NCBI GenBank assembly: GCA_045530865.1
Contig: JAZSCX010000125.1
Span: 1 to 49,185, forward strand
DNA length: 49,185 nucleotides
Reading direction: 5' to 3'
Source: Avoscillospira sp045530865
GTDB taxonomy: Bacteria; Bacillota; Clostridia; Oscillospirales; Oscillospiraceae
The notes beneath the pieces are model-generated. The model ran no database searches. It was not told the origin of the DNA and was given only the letters and a program-made list of their open reading frames with translations. Of this stretch, positions 42,243-49,185 are shown one piece after another. Within the stretch, counting starts at the first letter, position 1, and each line of letters begins with the position of its first letter. Made by a program: the position numbers and the translations under genes.

Positions 42243-42645
42243 TGGGTTGATTAAAAAAAGTCAAAAATAGGACTTGTGTAGCAAAGTTTTGTTTGTCAGT
42301 ATTTTATAATATTTTTACTTCATTATACCGTTATCCGCTCGTCGTAAAATACAAATATAATGCAGGGAGGTGGATACATATAAGGAAGCAAAGGAAAAGC
42401 CTGGATATGCATTTGCAGAAACTATCACCAATTCCGGGCTCAAGAAAAATACGGCTACGGCTGGGATAGTTTCGCAACAATGAATTACGCGGCAAAATAG
42501 TTGTGAAAAATCAACTTATAATCAATACAGCAATCGCATAAGCACTTATATATTACCATATATCGGGGATGTGCATATAAGTTAACATTTTGACAAGTAA
42601 GCTTTATTTATCGAATAGAATGGTATCATATCCAACTTCGGCAAT
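42243..42645. other. AT-rich intergenic region with a possible gene relic
   Basis: About 400 bases without a convincing gene. Near 42305 is TATAAT on the plus strand without a -35. At 42365-42372 is AGGTGG-type sequence followed by an open stretch (YKEAKEKPGYAFAETITNS in one frame, then KYGYGWDSFATMNYAAK and stop in another). This looks like a frameshifted remnant of a small gene. I do not recognise the protein. Confidence 0.3.
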
Positions 42646-42688
42646 AATAAACAGAGGACTGAACGTGTAGGTCGGTCCTCTGTTTATT
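42646..42688 (-). terminator. Terminator of the PPi-phosphofructokinase gene
   Basis: AATAAACAGAGGAC (42646-42659) pairs perfectly with GTCCTCTGTTTATT (42675-42688), 14 bp with a 15-base loop. The minus-strand end is AT-rich. Confidence 0.82.
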
Positions 42689-42695
42689 AATTGGA

Positions 42696-44354
42696 TCAGG
42701 CTTTTTCCAGCGCCAGTGTCTTGGTGGTCTGATCGCAGACCTCGGTGGGGCCCCAGTACTGGATAGCGCCGGGGTAAACATAGCTGGTCTCGACAGCCCA
42801 TTCTTCGCGGTTGGCTTCGAAGAACTGGAAGGGCTTGCCGTCCAGCTCCACCAGAGCCTTGCGGATGACGGGCTTGTCGGCGCCGTGGCGGCGCTCGATG
42901 TTCATCATCTTGGTGATGGGCATACCGCCGGCAACCCACTCTTCTGCGGGCTTGGACAGGTTGGAAACCTTGGACAGATAGCCGTTGTAGCCGTAGGAGA
43001 TCAGCATGAAGGCATTATAGCCCAGAGCATAGCAGTAGTCAGCGTCGAAGTTGGAGGGGAAAGCGCAGCGGCCTTCGTAGCCCAGGAAGTGATGCAGGGG
43101 GGAGAACTTGCCCTTGTAGGTGCCGGCAGCCTTGCGGGCAGCCAGGTTCTTCTTGACCATTTCGGAGAAGAGCTTCTCGGACTCAATCAGGGAAACCTGC
43201 ACGTTGCCGTGGGGGTCACGCTCCAGGAACAGCTGCTGCTGAATGCCTTCGGGAAGCTGTGCGAAAACAGCCATGGAAGCCTCGGTCAGACCGGCTTCAA
43301 TGAATGCGTACTTTTCCTGCCAGCTGTTCAGAGCGTTGAAGGCGTCAGCCTTTGCACCGGCCAGCAGTTCGTTGATCTCGGCGATCAGCACGGAGAATTC
43401 GGGAACGAACTCCACAATGCCTTCGGGAATGATGGCAACGCCGAAGTTCCAGCCCTTTGCTGCACGGGCGGCAACGGAGTCCGCGATATAATCGGTGAGC
43501 TGAGCCAGAGACATCTTCTTGGCGGCGACTTCTTCGCCGATCAGGCAGATGTTGGGCTGGGTCTGCAGGGCAGTTTCCAGGGCAACGTGGGAAGCGGAGC
43601 GGCCCATGACCTTGACAAAGTGCCAGTACTTCTTTGCGGAGTTGGCGTCACGCTCAATGTTGCCAACGATCTCGGCATAGGTCTTGGTGGCGGTGTCAAA
43701 GCCGAAGGAGCACTCGATATCCTCGTTCTTCAGGTCGCCGTCGATGGTCTTGGGGCAGCCAATGACCTGAACGCCGGAGTTGTGAGCGGCGAAATACTCA
43801 GCCAGAACAGCAGCATTGGTGTTGGAATCGTCACCGCCAATGATAACGATGGCGGTGATGCCGTGCTTCTTGCAGACGTCAGCAACAATGGCGAACTGCT
43901 CTTCGGTTTCCAGTTTGGTTCTGCCGGAGCCGATGGTATCGAAGCCGCCGGTGTTGCGGTACTGATTGATATACTCGTCGTCAAAAATCAGATAATCGTC
44001 CTCGATCAGACCGCTGGGGCCGCCCTTGAAGCCGTACAGGACATTGTCCTTGTTGGTAGCCTTCAGAGCATCGTACAGACCGCAGATCACGTTGTGGCCG
44101 CCGGGAGCCTGACCACCGGAGAGAATAACGCCGACAACCTGCTTCTTATCCTCAGCGGTGTTCTGGCCCTTCTGGAAGGTGATCTCATTCTTGCCGTAGG
44201 TGTTGGGGAACAGAGCCTGAATCTTTTCCTGATCCGCAACGCTCTTGGTTGCGCCGCCGTTCTTCACGCAGATCTCGGAAACACCGTTTCTGAGGATGCC
44301 GGGGAGCTTGGGGCTGTACTGATATCTTGCGATCTGCAGAGGTGAAAGTTTCAT
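42696..44354 (-). CDS. pfp: Diphosphate-fructose-6-phosphate 1-phosphotransferase
   Basis: 552 residues. Uses pyrophosphate instead of ATP for the reversible fructose-6-phosphate to fructose-1,6-bisphosphate step of glycolysis. The N-terminal region is extended, as in long (plant-beta-like) PFPs. Motifs: VILSGGQAPGGHNV, GGPSGL, IIGGDDSNTNA at about 171-181 (the second Asp of GGDD marks pyrophosphate use), PKTIDGDL and FVKVMGRSASHVALE. The start ATG 44354 has AAGGAG upstream. The gene is a single transcription unit with promoter and terminator. Such enzymes are common in anaerobes that save ATP. Confidence 0.95.
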   Translation of the reverse strand: MKLSPLQIARYQYSPKLPGILRNGVSEICVKNGGATKSVADQEKIQALFPNTYGKNEITFQKGQNTAEDKKQVVGVILSGGQAPGGHNVICGLYDALKATNKDNVLYGFKGGPSGLIEDDYLIFDDEYINQYRNTGGFDTIGSGRTKLETEEQFAIVADVCKKHGITAIVIIGGDDSNTNAAVLAEYFAAHNSGVQVIGCPKTIDGDLKNEDIECSFGFDTATKTYAEIVGNIERDANSAKKYWHFVKVMGRSASHVALETALQTQPNICLIGEEVAAKKMSLAQLTDYIADSVAARAAKGWNFGVAIIPEGIVEFVPEFSVLIAEINELLAGAKADAFNALNSWQEKYAFIEAGLTEASMAVFAQLPEGIQQQLFLERDPHGNVQVSLIESEKLFSEMVKKNLAARKAAGTYKGKFSPLHHFLGYEGRCAFPSNFDADYCYALGYNAFMLISYGYNGYLSKVSNLSKPAEEWVAGGMPITKMMNIERRHGADKPVIRKALVELDGKPFQFFEANREEWAVETSYVYPGAIQYWGPTEVCDQTTKTLALEKA

Positions 44355-44427
44355 ATCAAAAATACTCCTTACAGTTGGTTTGAATAATTCTATGTGGATT
44401 TAGCCGAAAACACCACTTATATATGAC

Positions 44428-44456
44428 ATTATACCCCATTTCCTATAAAAGGTAAA
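44428..44456 (-). promoter_or_regulatory. Sigma-A promoter of pfp
   Basis: On the minus strand TTTACC (44456-44451), 17-bp spacer and a perfect TATAAT (44433-44428), about 74 bases before the start codon. Confidence 0.68.
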
Positions 44457-44504
44457 TTGTGATTTCTGATAATATTCCGGTGAAATAGAGCCATGAAACA
44501 ATGG

Positions 44505-44539
44505 AAAATGCATCCCGATAAAGCATCGGGATGCATTTT
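44505..44539 (-). terminator. Terminator of nagB
   Basis: AAAATGCATCCCGAT (44505-44519) pairs perfectly with ATCGGGATGCATTTT (44525-44539) around a 5-base loop, followed on the minus strand by TTTTCC. Confidence 0.88.
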
Positions 44540-44560
44540 GAAAACGATAGAATAAGCTGT

Positions 44561-45346
44561 TTACTTCTCGTTTTTGTAAATTTCCTTGAAGTATTTGTAG
44601 GTGTCAACCTTCAGTTCGCCGCAGGCAGCTTCGTCGCAGGCAACGATGCCATCGGGATGCAGCTGCAGAGCGCTGATGGTCCATGCATGATCCACGCCGC
44701 CTTCCACGCAGTGACGCAGGGCACGGGCCTTGTTGTGACCGCTGATCAGCAGCAGAACCTGCTTGGAATCGCAGACGGTACCGACGCCGACGGACAGAGC
44801 AGTCTTGGGAACCTTGTTGGGGTCATTTCCGAAGAAGCGGGAGTTGACGATCAGGGTATCCTCGGTCAGCGCGCGGATGCCGGTACGGGACACCAGAGAA
44901 GTAAAGGGCTCGTTGAAGGCGATGTGGCCGTCCACACCGCTGCCGCCCAGGAACAGGTCGATGCCGCCGTAGGAAGCGATTTTATCCTCGTAGCGCTGGC
45001 ACTCGGCTTCCAGATCCTCGGCCATACCGTTGAGAATGTTGATATTCTCTGCGGGAATGTCGATGTGGTTGAAGAAGTTATCGTGCATGAAGTACCAGTA
45101 GCTCTGATCGTGCTCTCTGGGCAGACCGACATATTCGTCCATGTTGAAGGTCACAACATTTTTAAAGCTTACGCGGCCTGCCTTATTCATCTCGATCAGT
45201 CTTTTATACACGCCCAGAGGGGAAGAGCCGGTGGGCAGACCCAGCACAAAGGGACGGCTTTCCTTGTGGTTGTTGATGGCATCAGCAATATGCTGCGCAG
45301 CCCATGCACACATTGCCTCGTAGTCGTTTTTGATAATCAGTTTCAT
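44561..45346 (-). CDS. nagB: Glucosamine-6-phosphate deaminase
   Basis: 261 residues. Converts glucosamine-6-phosphate to fructose-6-phosphate and ammonia, the entry of amino sugars into glycolysis. Motifs: FVLGLPTGSSPLGVYKRL, VTFNMDEYVGL with the catalytic Asp, and FLGGSGVDGHIAFNEP with the catalytic His. The C-terminus is normal. ATG 45346 is chosen because GGGGTG lies 6 bases upstream; the in-frame ATG at 45394 is in the leader. A TATAAT element at 45408-45403 may be its -10. Its product is used by the PFP encoded next door, and the GH20 protein at 32-38 kb could supply amino sugars; the link is inference. Confidence 0.96.
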   Translation of the reverse strand: MKLIIKNDYEAMCAWAAQHIADAINNHKESRPFVLGLPTGSSPLGVYKRLIEMNKAGRVSFKNVVTFNMDEYVGLPREHDQSYWYFMHDNFFNHIDIPAENINILNGMAEDLEAECQRYEDKIASYGGIDLFLGGSGVDGHIAFNEPFTSLVSRTGIRALTEDTLIVNSRFFGNDPNKVPKTALSVGVGTVCDSKQVLLLISGHNKARALRHCVEGGVDHAWTISALQLHPDGIVACDEAACGELKVDTYKYFKEIYKNEK

Positions 45347-45518
45347 ATTTTTCACCCCAAAAGAATTGAAGGGAAGGCGATGTATCCTTTCCAACTGTAT
45401 GTATTATACACCGTCAGAGGATATTTGTCCATGTGTCAATGCTGTTTTTTTAAGTGGCAAATTATACGAAACCACTTGAACACAGATCCCAAGAAAAGCC
45501 CCGAGATCTAAACGTAAT

Positions 45519-45762
45519 TTACAGCATTTCATTGATCGGCTTCAGACCGTTGTCGATGATGCGTTCTGCAACACCGGCGGGAAAGATGGAGCGGCGGGTT
45601 TCGTAGCCGCCTTCGTCATAGGTTTCCTGCATGGGGAAGTAGCCTTGGCTTCCGGCTCATCCAGAACACCTTCTACGTAGCGGTTGAGAAAATAGCCGCC
45701 GATGGGGCAACCCATGGGGGTGTGATATTGACGCGGGCAAAACCTACCTGAAGCTGAGACAT
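45519..45762 (-). pseudogene. Broken ceramidase-like gene, both ends kept, middle deleted
   Basis: From ATG 45762 (ribosome-binding site AGGAGGAA) the frame reads MSQLQVGFARVNITPP, then a run of five Cs shifts the frame. The next frame continues MGCPIGGYFLNRYVEGVLDE. Soon after, a third reading gives GYFPMQETYDEGGYETRRS through IFPAGVAERIIDNGLKPINEML and stop at 45519. The pieces match the N-terminus and the C-terminus of neutral/alkaline ceramidase-like proteins (normally about 400 residues or more), with the whole middle missing. Family assignment is from the VNITPP...CPIGGYF pattern. One base added to the C-run would restore the first junction. Confidence 0.75.
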
Positions 45763-45871
45763 AAAAATTCCTCCTGAGAATGAAAAAGTTTGGAGCATAT
45801 GCCTTCATTATAAACGAAAATTCAGAAATAGGTATGTAAAATCGGACGCATTTTTCTGAATTTCCTACAGA

Positions 45872-46267
45872 TCATTTGCTGTAAAGATAGACGAACTGAT
45901 ATTGTGCCCCTTCTTCGTAGAGTTTGGCCTGTTTCAGAGCCTGGATGCTGTTTTCGTCCAGCGGCTTGACCTTCAGAGTGACAGACTGGCCTTCCTTTGC
46001 AGGTGCATAGGTCATGTCGCTGTAAAACTCCAGCAGCGCTTCCTCTGTCAAATCTGTCTGCAGCAGCAGGGCAGCGGTGGTACCACCTTCATCATCCTTG
46101 GCGGCGTCCTGCTGAATCAGCTTTGCGCCTTCTGGCAGGGCATGAGAGAACAGCGGTTCTCCGAATTGTTCGGCAACCCGTTCCTGCAGCCGCTTTGGAA
46201 TCAGAAACGCAGCCATGATAACCAATATCAGGATAAGGGGCAGAAATCTCTTTGCGGTTTCTTTCAT
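45872..46267 (-). CDS. Small membrane-anchored protein of unknown function
   Basis: 131 residues. After MKETAKR comes one hydrophobic segment (FLPLILILVIMAAFLI, about 8-23) and then a soluble domain with LPEGAKLIQQDAAKDDEGG, TDLTEEALLEFYSDM and YQFVYLYSK at the end. I recognise no family. The single helix at the start suggests anchoring with the domain outside. ATG 46267 is preferred, as AGGAGG precedes it; an in-frame ATG at 46327 lies in the terminator region of glnS. It is separated from glnS by that terminator. Confidence 0.7.
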   Translation of the reverse strand: MKETAKRFLPLILILVIMAAFLIPKRLQERVAEQFGEPLFSHALPEGAKLIQQDAAKDDEGGTTAALLLQTDLTEEALLEFYSDMTYAPAKEGQSVTLKVKPLDENSIQALKQAKLYEEGAQYQFVYLYSK

Positions 46268-46287
46268 AAGGATCCTCCTGTCAAAAA

Positions 46288-46313
46288 CCCGGGATACCCT
46301 GCGGCATCCCGGG
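46288..46313 (-). terminator. Terminator of glnS
   Basis: CCCGGGAT (46288-46295) pairs with ATCCCGGG (46306-46313). On the minus strand the stem is followed by TTTTTGA. Confidence 0.85.
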
Positions 46314-46327
46314 AAGCTGTGATACAA

Positions 46328-48016
46328 TTAGTTGCCGGGCTTGAAGCTGTCCTTCAGGGACACGGCACGGTTGAATACCAGATGACCGGGCTTGGAGTCC
46401 TTGCTGTCGGCGCAGAAATAACCGGTACGCATGAACTGGAAGCGGTCGGCGGGCTGGGTGCTGCCGAGAGAAGCCTCCAGCTTGCAGCCGTTCAGAACCT
46501 CCAGAGAATCAGGGTTCAGGCAATCGAGGAAATTCTTGTCAGCGCCGTCGGGTGCTGCATCGGAGAACAGGTTGTCGTACAGACGAACCTCCGCATCCAG
46601 TGCGGTGGCGGCATCCACCCAGTGGATGGTTGCACCCTTGACCTTGCGGCCGTCGGCAGGGTTGCCGCCCTTGCTCTCGGGATCATACTCTGCCAGGATC
46701 TCCGTCACATTGCCGTTTTCGTCGGTGTTGCAGCCGGTGCAGCGGATCAGATAGGCGCCCTTCAGGCGGCACTCGGGGCCGTTGGGGAACAGGCGCTTGT
46801 ACTTGGGGATAGGCTCTGCCAGGAAATCGTCGGCTTCGATCCACAGATTTCTGGAGAAGGAAACGCTGCGGGTGCCGTCCTCGGGCCGGTTGGGGTTATT
46901 TTCCACCTCGAAGCATTCACTCTGCCCCTCGGGGTAGTTGGTGATGGTCAGCTTCACAGGATGCAGAACAGCCATCACGCGGGCGGCAGTCTCATTCAGA
47001 TCCTCCCGCAGGCAGTGCTCCAGGAATGCGTACTCCACCGTGGAAGGGGACTTGGCAACACCGATGCGCTCGCAGAAATTGCGGACAGCCTGGGGCGTGT
47101 AGCCTCTGCGGCGCAGACCGCACAGGGTGGGCATTCTGGGATCGTCCCATCCGGAGACATAGCCGCCCTCTACCAGCGCACGGAGCTTCCGCTTGGACAT
47201 GACGGTGTGATCGATGCCCAGTCTGGCAAATTCGATCTGGCGGGGTTTGCTGGGCACATCGGTATGCTCGATCACCCAGTTGTACAGCGGCCGGTGATCC
47301 TCATACTCCAGAGAGCACAGAGAATGAGTAATGCCTTCCAGCGCATCCTGAATGGGGTGGGCAAAATCGTACATGGGGAAGATGCACCACTTGGTACCCT
47401 GGCGGTGGTGCTCGATATAGCGGATGCGGTAGATGACCGGATCACGCATATTGAAATTGCCGGAGGCCAGATCAATTTTGGCGCGCAGGGTCTTGGAGCC
47501 TTCGGGGAATTCTCCGTTTTTCATGCGCTCAAACAGATCCAGATTTTCCTCAACGGGTCTGTCGCGCCAGGGGCTTCTGGCGGGCACACCGATGGAACCG
47601 CGGTATTCCTTGAATTCCTCAGGGGTCAGCTCGCAGACATAGGCCAGTCCCTTTTTGATCAGCCCCACAGCCAGTTCGTAGGTCTTTTCAAAATAGTCAG
47701 AGCCGTAGAAGAACCGATCTCCCCAGTCAAAGCCCAGCCAGTGAATATCTTCCTGAATAGCATCTACATATTCGGTATCTTCCTTGGCGGGGTTGGTATC
47801 GTCCATGCGGAGATTGCAGATGCCGCCGAATTTTTCGGCAGTACCGAAATCGATGCACAGGGCCTTGCAGTGGCCGATGTGCAGATAGCCGTTGGGCTCC
47901 GGCGGGAAACGGGTGTGGACGGTCATGCCTTCATACTGACCGCCGGGTGCAATATCTTCCGCAATAAACGCATGAATAAAATTCTGCGATTCGTTGGTCT
48001 TGATTTCGTCAGCCAT
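46328..48016 (-). CDS. glnS: Glutaminyl-tRNA synthetase
   Basis: 562 residues. Class I synthetase that charges tRNA-Gln directly. The HIGH motif is in RFPPEPNGYLHIGHCKA and the KMSKS counterpart is VMSKRKL. LRMDDTNP and the C-terminal anticodon-binding beta barrels (RSVSFSRNLWIEADDF) match GlnRS rather than GluRS. Many Firmicutes lack GlnRS and use Glu-tRNA amidation, so its presence points to lineages that have acquired it. ATG 48016 is chosen because AGAGGA lies 8 bases upstream; ATGs at 48025 and 48052 are too close or lack a site. Its promoter lies at 48055-48083. Confidence 0.95.
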   Translation of the reverse strand: MADEIKTNESQNFIHAFIAEDIAPGGQYEGMTVHTRFPPEPNGYLHIGHCKALCIDFGTAEKFGGICNLRMDDTNPAKEDTEYVDAIQEDIHWLGFDWGDRFFYGSDYFEKTYELAVGLIKKGLAYVCELTPEEFKEYRGSIGVPARSPWRDRPVEENLDLFERMKNGEFPEGSKTLRAKIDLASGNFNMRDPVIYRIRYIEHHRQGTKWCIFPMYDFAHPIQDALEGITHSLCSLEYEDHRPLYNWVIEHTDVPSKPRQIEFARLGIDHTVMSKRKLRALVEGGYVSGWDDPRMPTLCGLRRRGYTPQAVRNFCERIGVAKSPSTVEYAFLEHCLREDLNETAARVMAVLHPVKLTITNYPEGQSECFEVENNPNRPEDGTRSVSFSRNLWIEADDFLAEPIPKYKRLFPNGPECRLKGAYLIRCTGCNTDENGNVTEILAEYDPESKGGNPADGRKVKGATIHWVDAATALDAEVRLYDNLFSDAAPDGADKNFLDCLNPDSLEVLNGCKLEASLGSTQPADRFQFMRTGYFCADSKDSKPGHLVFNRAVSLKDSFKPGN

Positions 48017-48054
48017 GGTATACATCCTCTCAATCGGAATCTTATCGATCATTT

Positions 48055-48083
48055 ATTATATATCATAATTGTATTTTTCGCAA
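48055..48083 (-). promoter_or_regulatory. Sigma-A promoter of glnS
   Basis: On the minus strand TTGCGA (48083-48078), 17-bp spacer, TATAAT (48060-48055). Confidence 0.65.
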
Positions 48084-48141
48084 CGATTGTAACAATATTT
48101 TTCCACCCAATGGCAGAAAACGGCTTTTTTCCTGCTGACAG

Positions 48142-48170
48142 TTGATTTTCTTAGGCAGTCATGCTAGAAT
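48142..48170 (+). promoter_or_regulatory. Sigma-A promoter of yebC
   Basis: TTGATT (48142-48147), 17-bp spacer, TAGAAT (48165-48170) with a TGC extension. Confidence 0.68.
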
Positions 48171-48209
48171 ATCAGGAGAATTTATTTACCGAGAAGGGAA
48201 GAAAGATAT

Positions 48210-48944
48210 ATGTCCGGACATTCCAAATGGCATAACATTCAGAAAACCAAGGGTGCACAGGATGCCAAGCGTTCTGCCATCTTCACCAAGATCGCAAAGG
48301 AAATGATCGTTGCGGTCAAGGAGGGCGGCTCTGCCGATCCCAATAACAACTCCCGTTTGGCCACTGTCATCGTCAAGGCCAAGGCAGCCAATATGCCCAA
48401 CGACAACATCAAGCGCACACTGGAAAAGGCCTCCGGCGCCGGCTCCGGCGATAACTACGAATCCATCACCTACGAAGGCTACGGCCCCAGCGGTGTTGCC
48501 GTTATCGTGGAGACCATGACTGACTCCCGCAATCGTACCGCCTCCAATATGCGCCACTATTTCGATAAGTACGGCAAGGGTCTGGGCGCATCCGGCTGCG
48601 TGGCATGGAGCTTTGATAAGAAGGGCGTTCTGGTCATCGACAATGAAGACGAGGATTATGAAGAAGATGCCGTCATGATGGATGCTCTGGATGCCGGTGC
48701 TGCCGACTTCGAGCCTGATGAGTCCGTTTTCACCATCTACACCGATCCCGATGATTTCAACGATGTGGTCAGCGCGCTGGAAGCCAAGGGCTACAAGTTC
48801 GCCTCTGCCCAGATCGAGATGGTTCCCCAGAACTATCAGAAGCTGGACAACCCCGATGATATCAAGAACATGGAAAAGATGATCGATATCATGGAAGATG
48901 ACGACGATGTCCAGAACATCTGGCACAACTGGGAACAGGAATAA
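48210..48944 (+). CDS. yebC: YebC/PmpR family protein
   Basis: 244 residues. N-terminus MSGHSKWHNIQKTKGAQDAKR is the family hallmark, followed by a FTKIAKEMIVAVKEGG stretch and VIVKAKAANMPNDNIKRTLEKA, then YEGYGPSGVAVIVE, NRTASNMRHYFDKYGKG and a C-terminal domain. The family includes DNA-binding regulators (PmpR type) and, more recently shown, factors that help ribosomes at polyproline stretches. Which applies here cannot be told from this sequence. The ATG at 48210 follows GAAGGGAAG. It has its own promoter and a classical terminator. Confidence 0.93.
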   Translation: MSGHSKWHNIQKTKGAQDAKRSAIFTKIAKEMIVAVKEGGSADPNNNSRLATVIVKAKAANMPNDNIKRTLEKASGAGSGDNYESITYEGYGPSGVAVIVETMTDSRNRTASNMRHYFDKYGKGLGASGCVAWSFDKKGVLVIDNEDEDYEEDAVMMDALDAGAADFEPDESVFTIYTDPDDFNDVVSALEAKGYKFASAQIEMVPQNYQKLDNPDDIKNMEKMIDIMEDDDDVQNIWHNWEQE

Positions 48945-48947
48945 TAG

Positions 48948-48971
48948 AAAAGCCGCCTTCGGGCGGCTTTT
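48948..48971 (+). terminator. Terminator of yebC
   Basis: AAAAGCCGCC (48948-48957), TTCG tetraloop, GGCGGCTTTT (48962-48971) and a continued T-run. Confidence 0.93.
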
Positions 48972-49134
48972 TGGAGGCTGTCAAAAAACTACGAAAAAGT
49001 TCACCGCGATTGAGCAGCGGGGAATGTGTGCAAGGGGTTAAGACCCCTTGCGCGTTCAATAAAAGAAGAATTTTGAACTTTTGAAGTTCAAAATTCTTGG
49101 TGCAGCGGGGCGAAAATACTTTTTCGACACGCTG
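48972..49134. repeat. Hairpin-rich non-coding element after yebC
   Basis: No gene. It holds two perfect hairpins: GCAAGGGGT (49030-49038) with ACCCCTTGC (49043-49051), and a 15-bp stem AAGAATTTTGAACTT (49066-49080) with AAGTTCAAAATTCTT (49084-49098). CGAAAAAGT near the left end and ACTTTTTCG near the right end form an outer inverted repeat. GCAGCGGGG occurs near both hairpins. It looks like a small non-autonomous repeat or a structured RNA. Confidence 0.5.
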
Positions 49135-49159
49135 AAGCCGCCTTCGGGCGGCTTTTTGT
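49135..49159 (+). terminator. Second copy of the yebC-type terminator
   Basis: AAGCCGCC (49135-49142), TTCG loop, GGCGGCTT (49147-49154) and T-run, nearly the same as the terminator 187 bp upstream. Confidence 0.8.
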
Positions 49160-49185
49160 TTGGTAAGAAAGAAATCTGCAGGAGT

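Noticed and set aside
42365..42500. Possible small plus-strand gene with a GGGAGGTGG site
   Set aside because: No start codon at a proper distance, and the convincing-looking pieces lie in two different frames; listed only as a possible relic.
32360..42645. CRISPR array or defence system in the accessory region
   Set aside because: The only regular repeats are short coding repeats; no Cas, restriction-modification, toxin-antitoxin or other defence gene is visible.

Overview
The window is about 49 kb of bacterial chromosome. The gene families point to a Gram-positive member of the Clostridia, probably Oscillospirales-like; this is inference. They include PolC-type DNA polymerase III, the pyrH-frr-uppS-cdsA-dxr-rseP-ispG-polC run, TrmK, DUF1292, an EcfA1-EcfA2-EcfT module, a pyrophosphate-dependent phosphofructokinase and a zinc-finger Clp ATPase. 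Core genes look GC-rich (mid-50s % by eye); the stretch from about 38 to 42.6 kb is visibly AT-richer.

Layout. 1-5.3 kb: the 3' end of an ABC-F ATPase, a YdcF-like membrane protein, an Mrp/NBP35 Fe-S carrier with a small DUF1858 protein, then trmK and a Nif3-like gene. 5.4-15.9 kb: one long operon for UMP kinase, ribosome recycling, undecaprenyl-PP and CDP-diacylglycerol synthesis, two MEP-pathway enzymes, a site-2 protease and PolC. 15.9-19.7 kb (minus strand): two half-size TSUP transporter genes, tcdA, a membrane-anchored PpiC foldase, a probable 6S RNA and a DUF1292 gene. 19.8-31.8 kb (plus strand): class A PBP, SAM methyltransferase, ECF transporter module, truA, a DUF5711-like protein, Clp ATPase, a UPF0340 protein and a GMP synthase that lacks its glutaminase domain.

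32.1-42.2 kb (minus strand) is the accessory region and the most interesting part. A tightly overlapping set encodes an S24/S26-type peptidase, a PqqD-like peptide-binding protein, a membrane-anchored protein, an 80-residue Cys-containing peptide, an HPr-kinase-like protein and a radical SAM/SPASM enzyme. It looks like a ribosomally made, post-translationally modified peptide (RiPP) system with no exporter of its own. A 1973-residue secreted GH20 glycosidase/surface protein lies 45 bp downstream on the same strand. The right side carries gene relics, which suggests acquisition by transfer.

42.6-49.2 kb: PPi-dependent phosphofructokinase, glucosamine-6-phosphate deaminase, a broken ceramidase-like gene, a small membrane protein and glutaminyl-tRNA synthetase on the minus strand, then yebC on the plus strand followed by a hairpin-rich non-coding repeat. 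Many units have good sigma-A promoters and clear intrinsic terminators, so transcription units can be drawn with some confidence.
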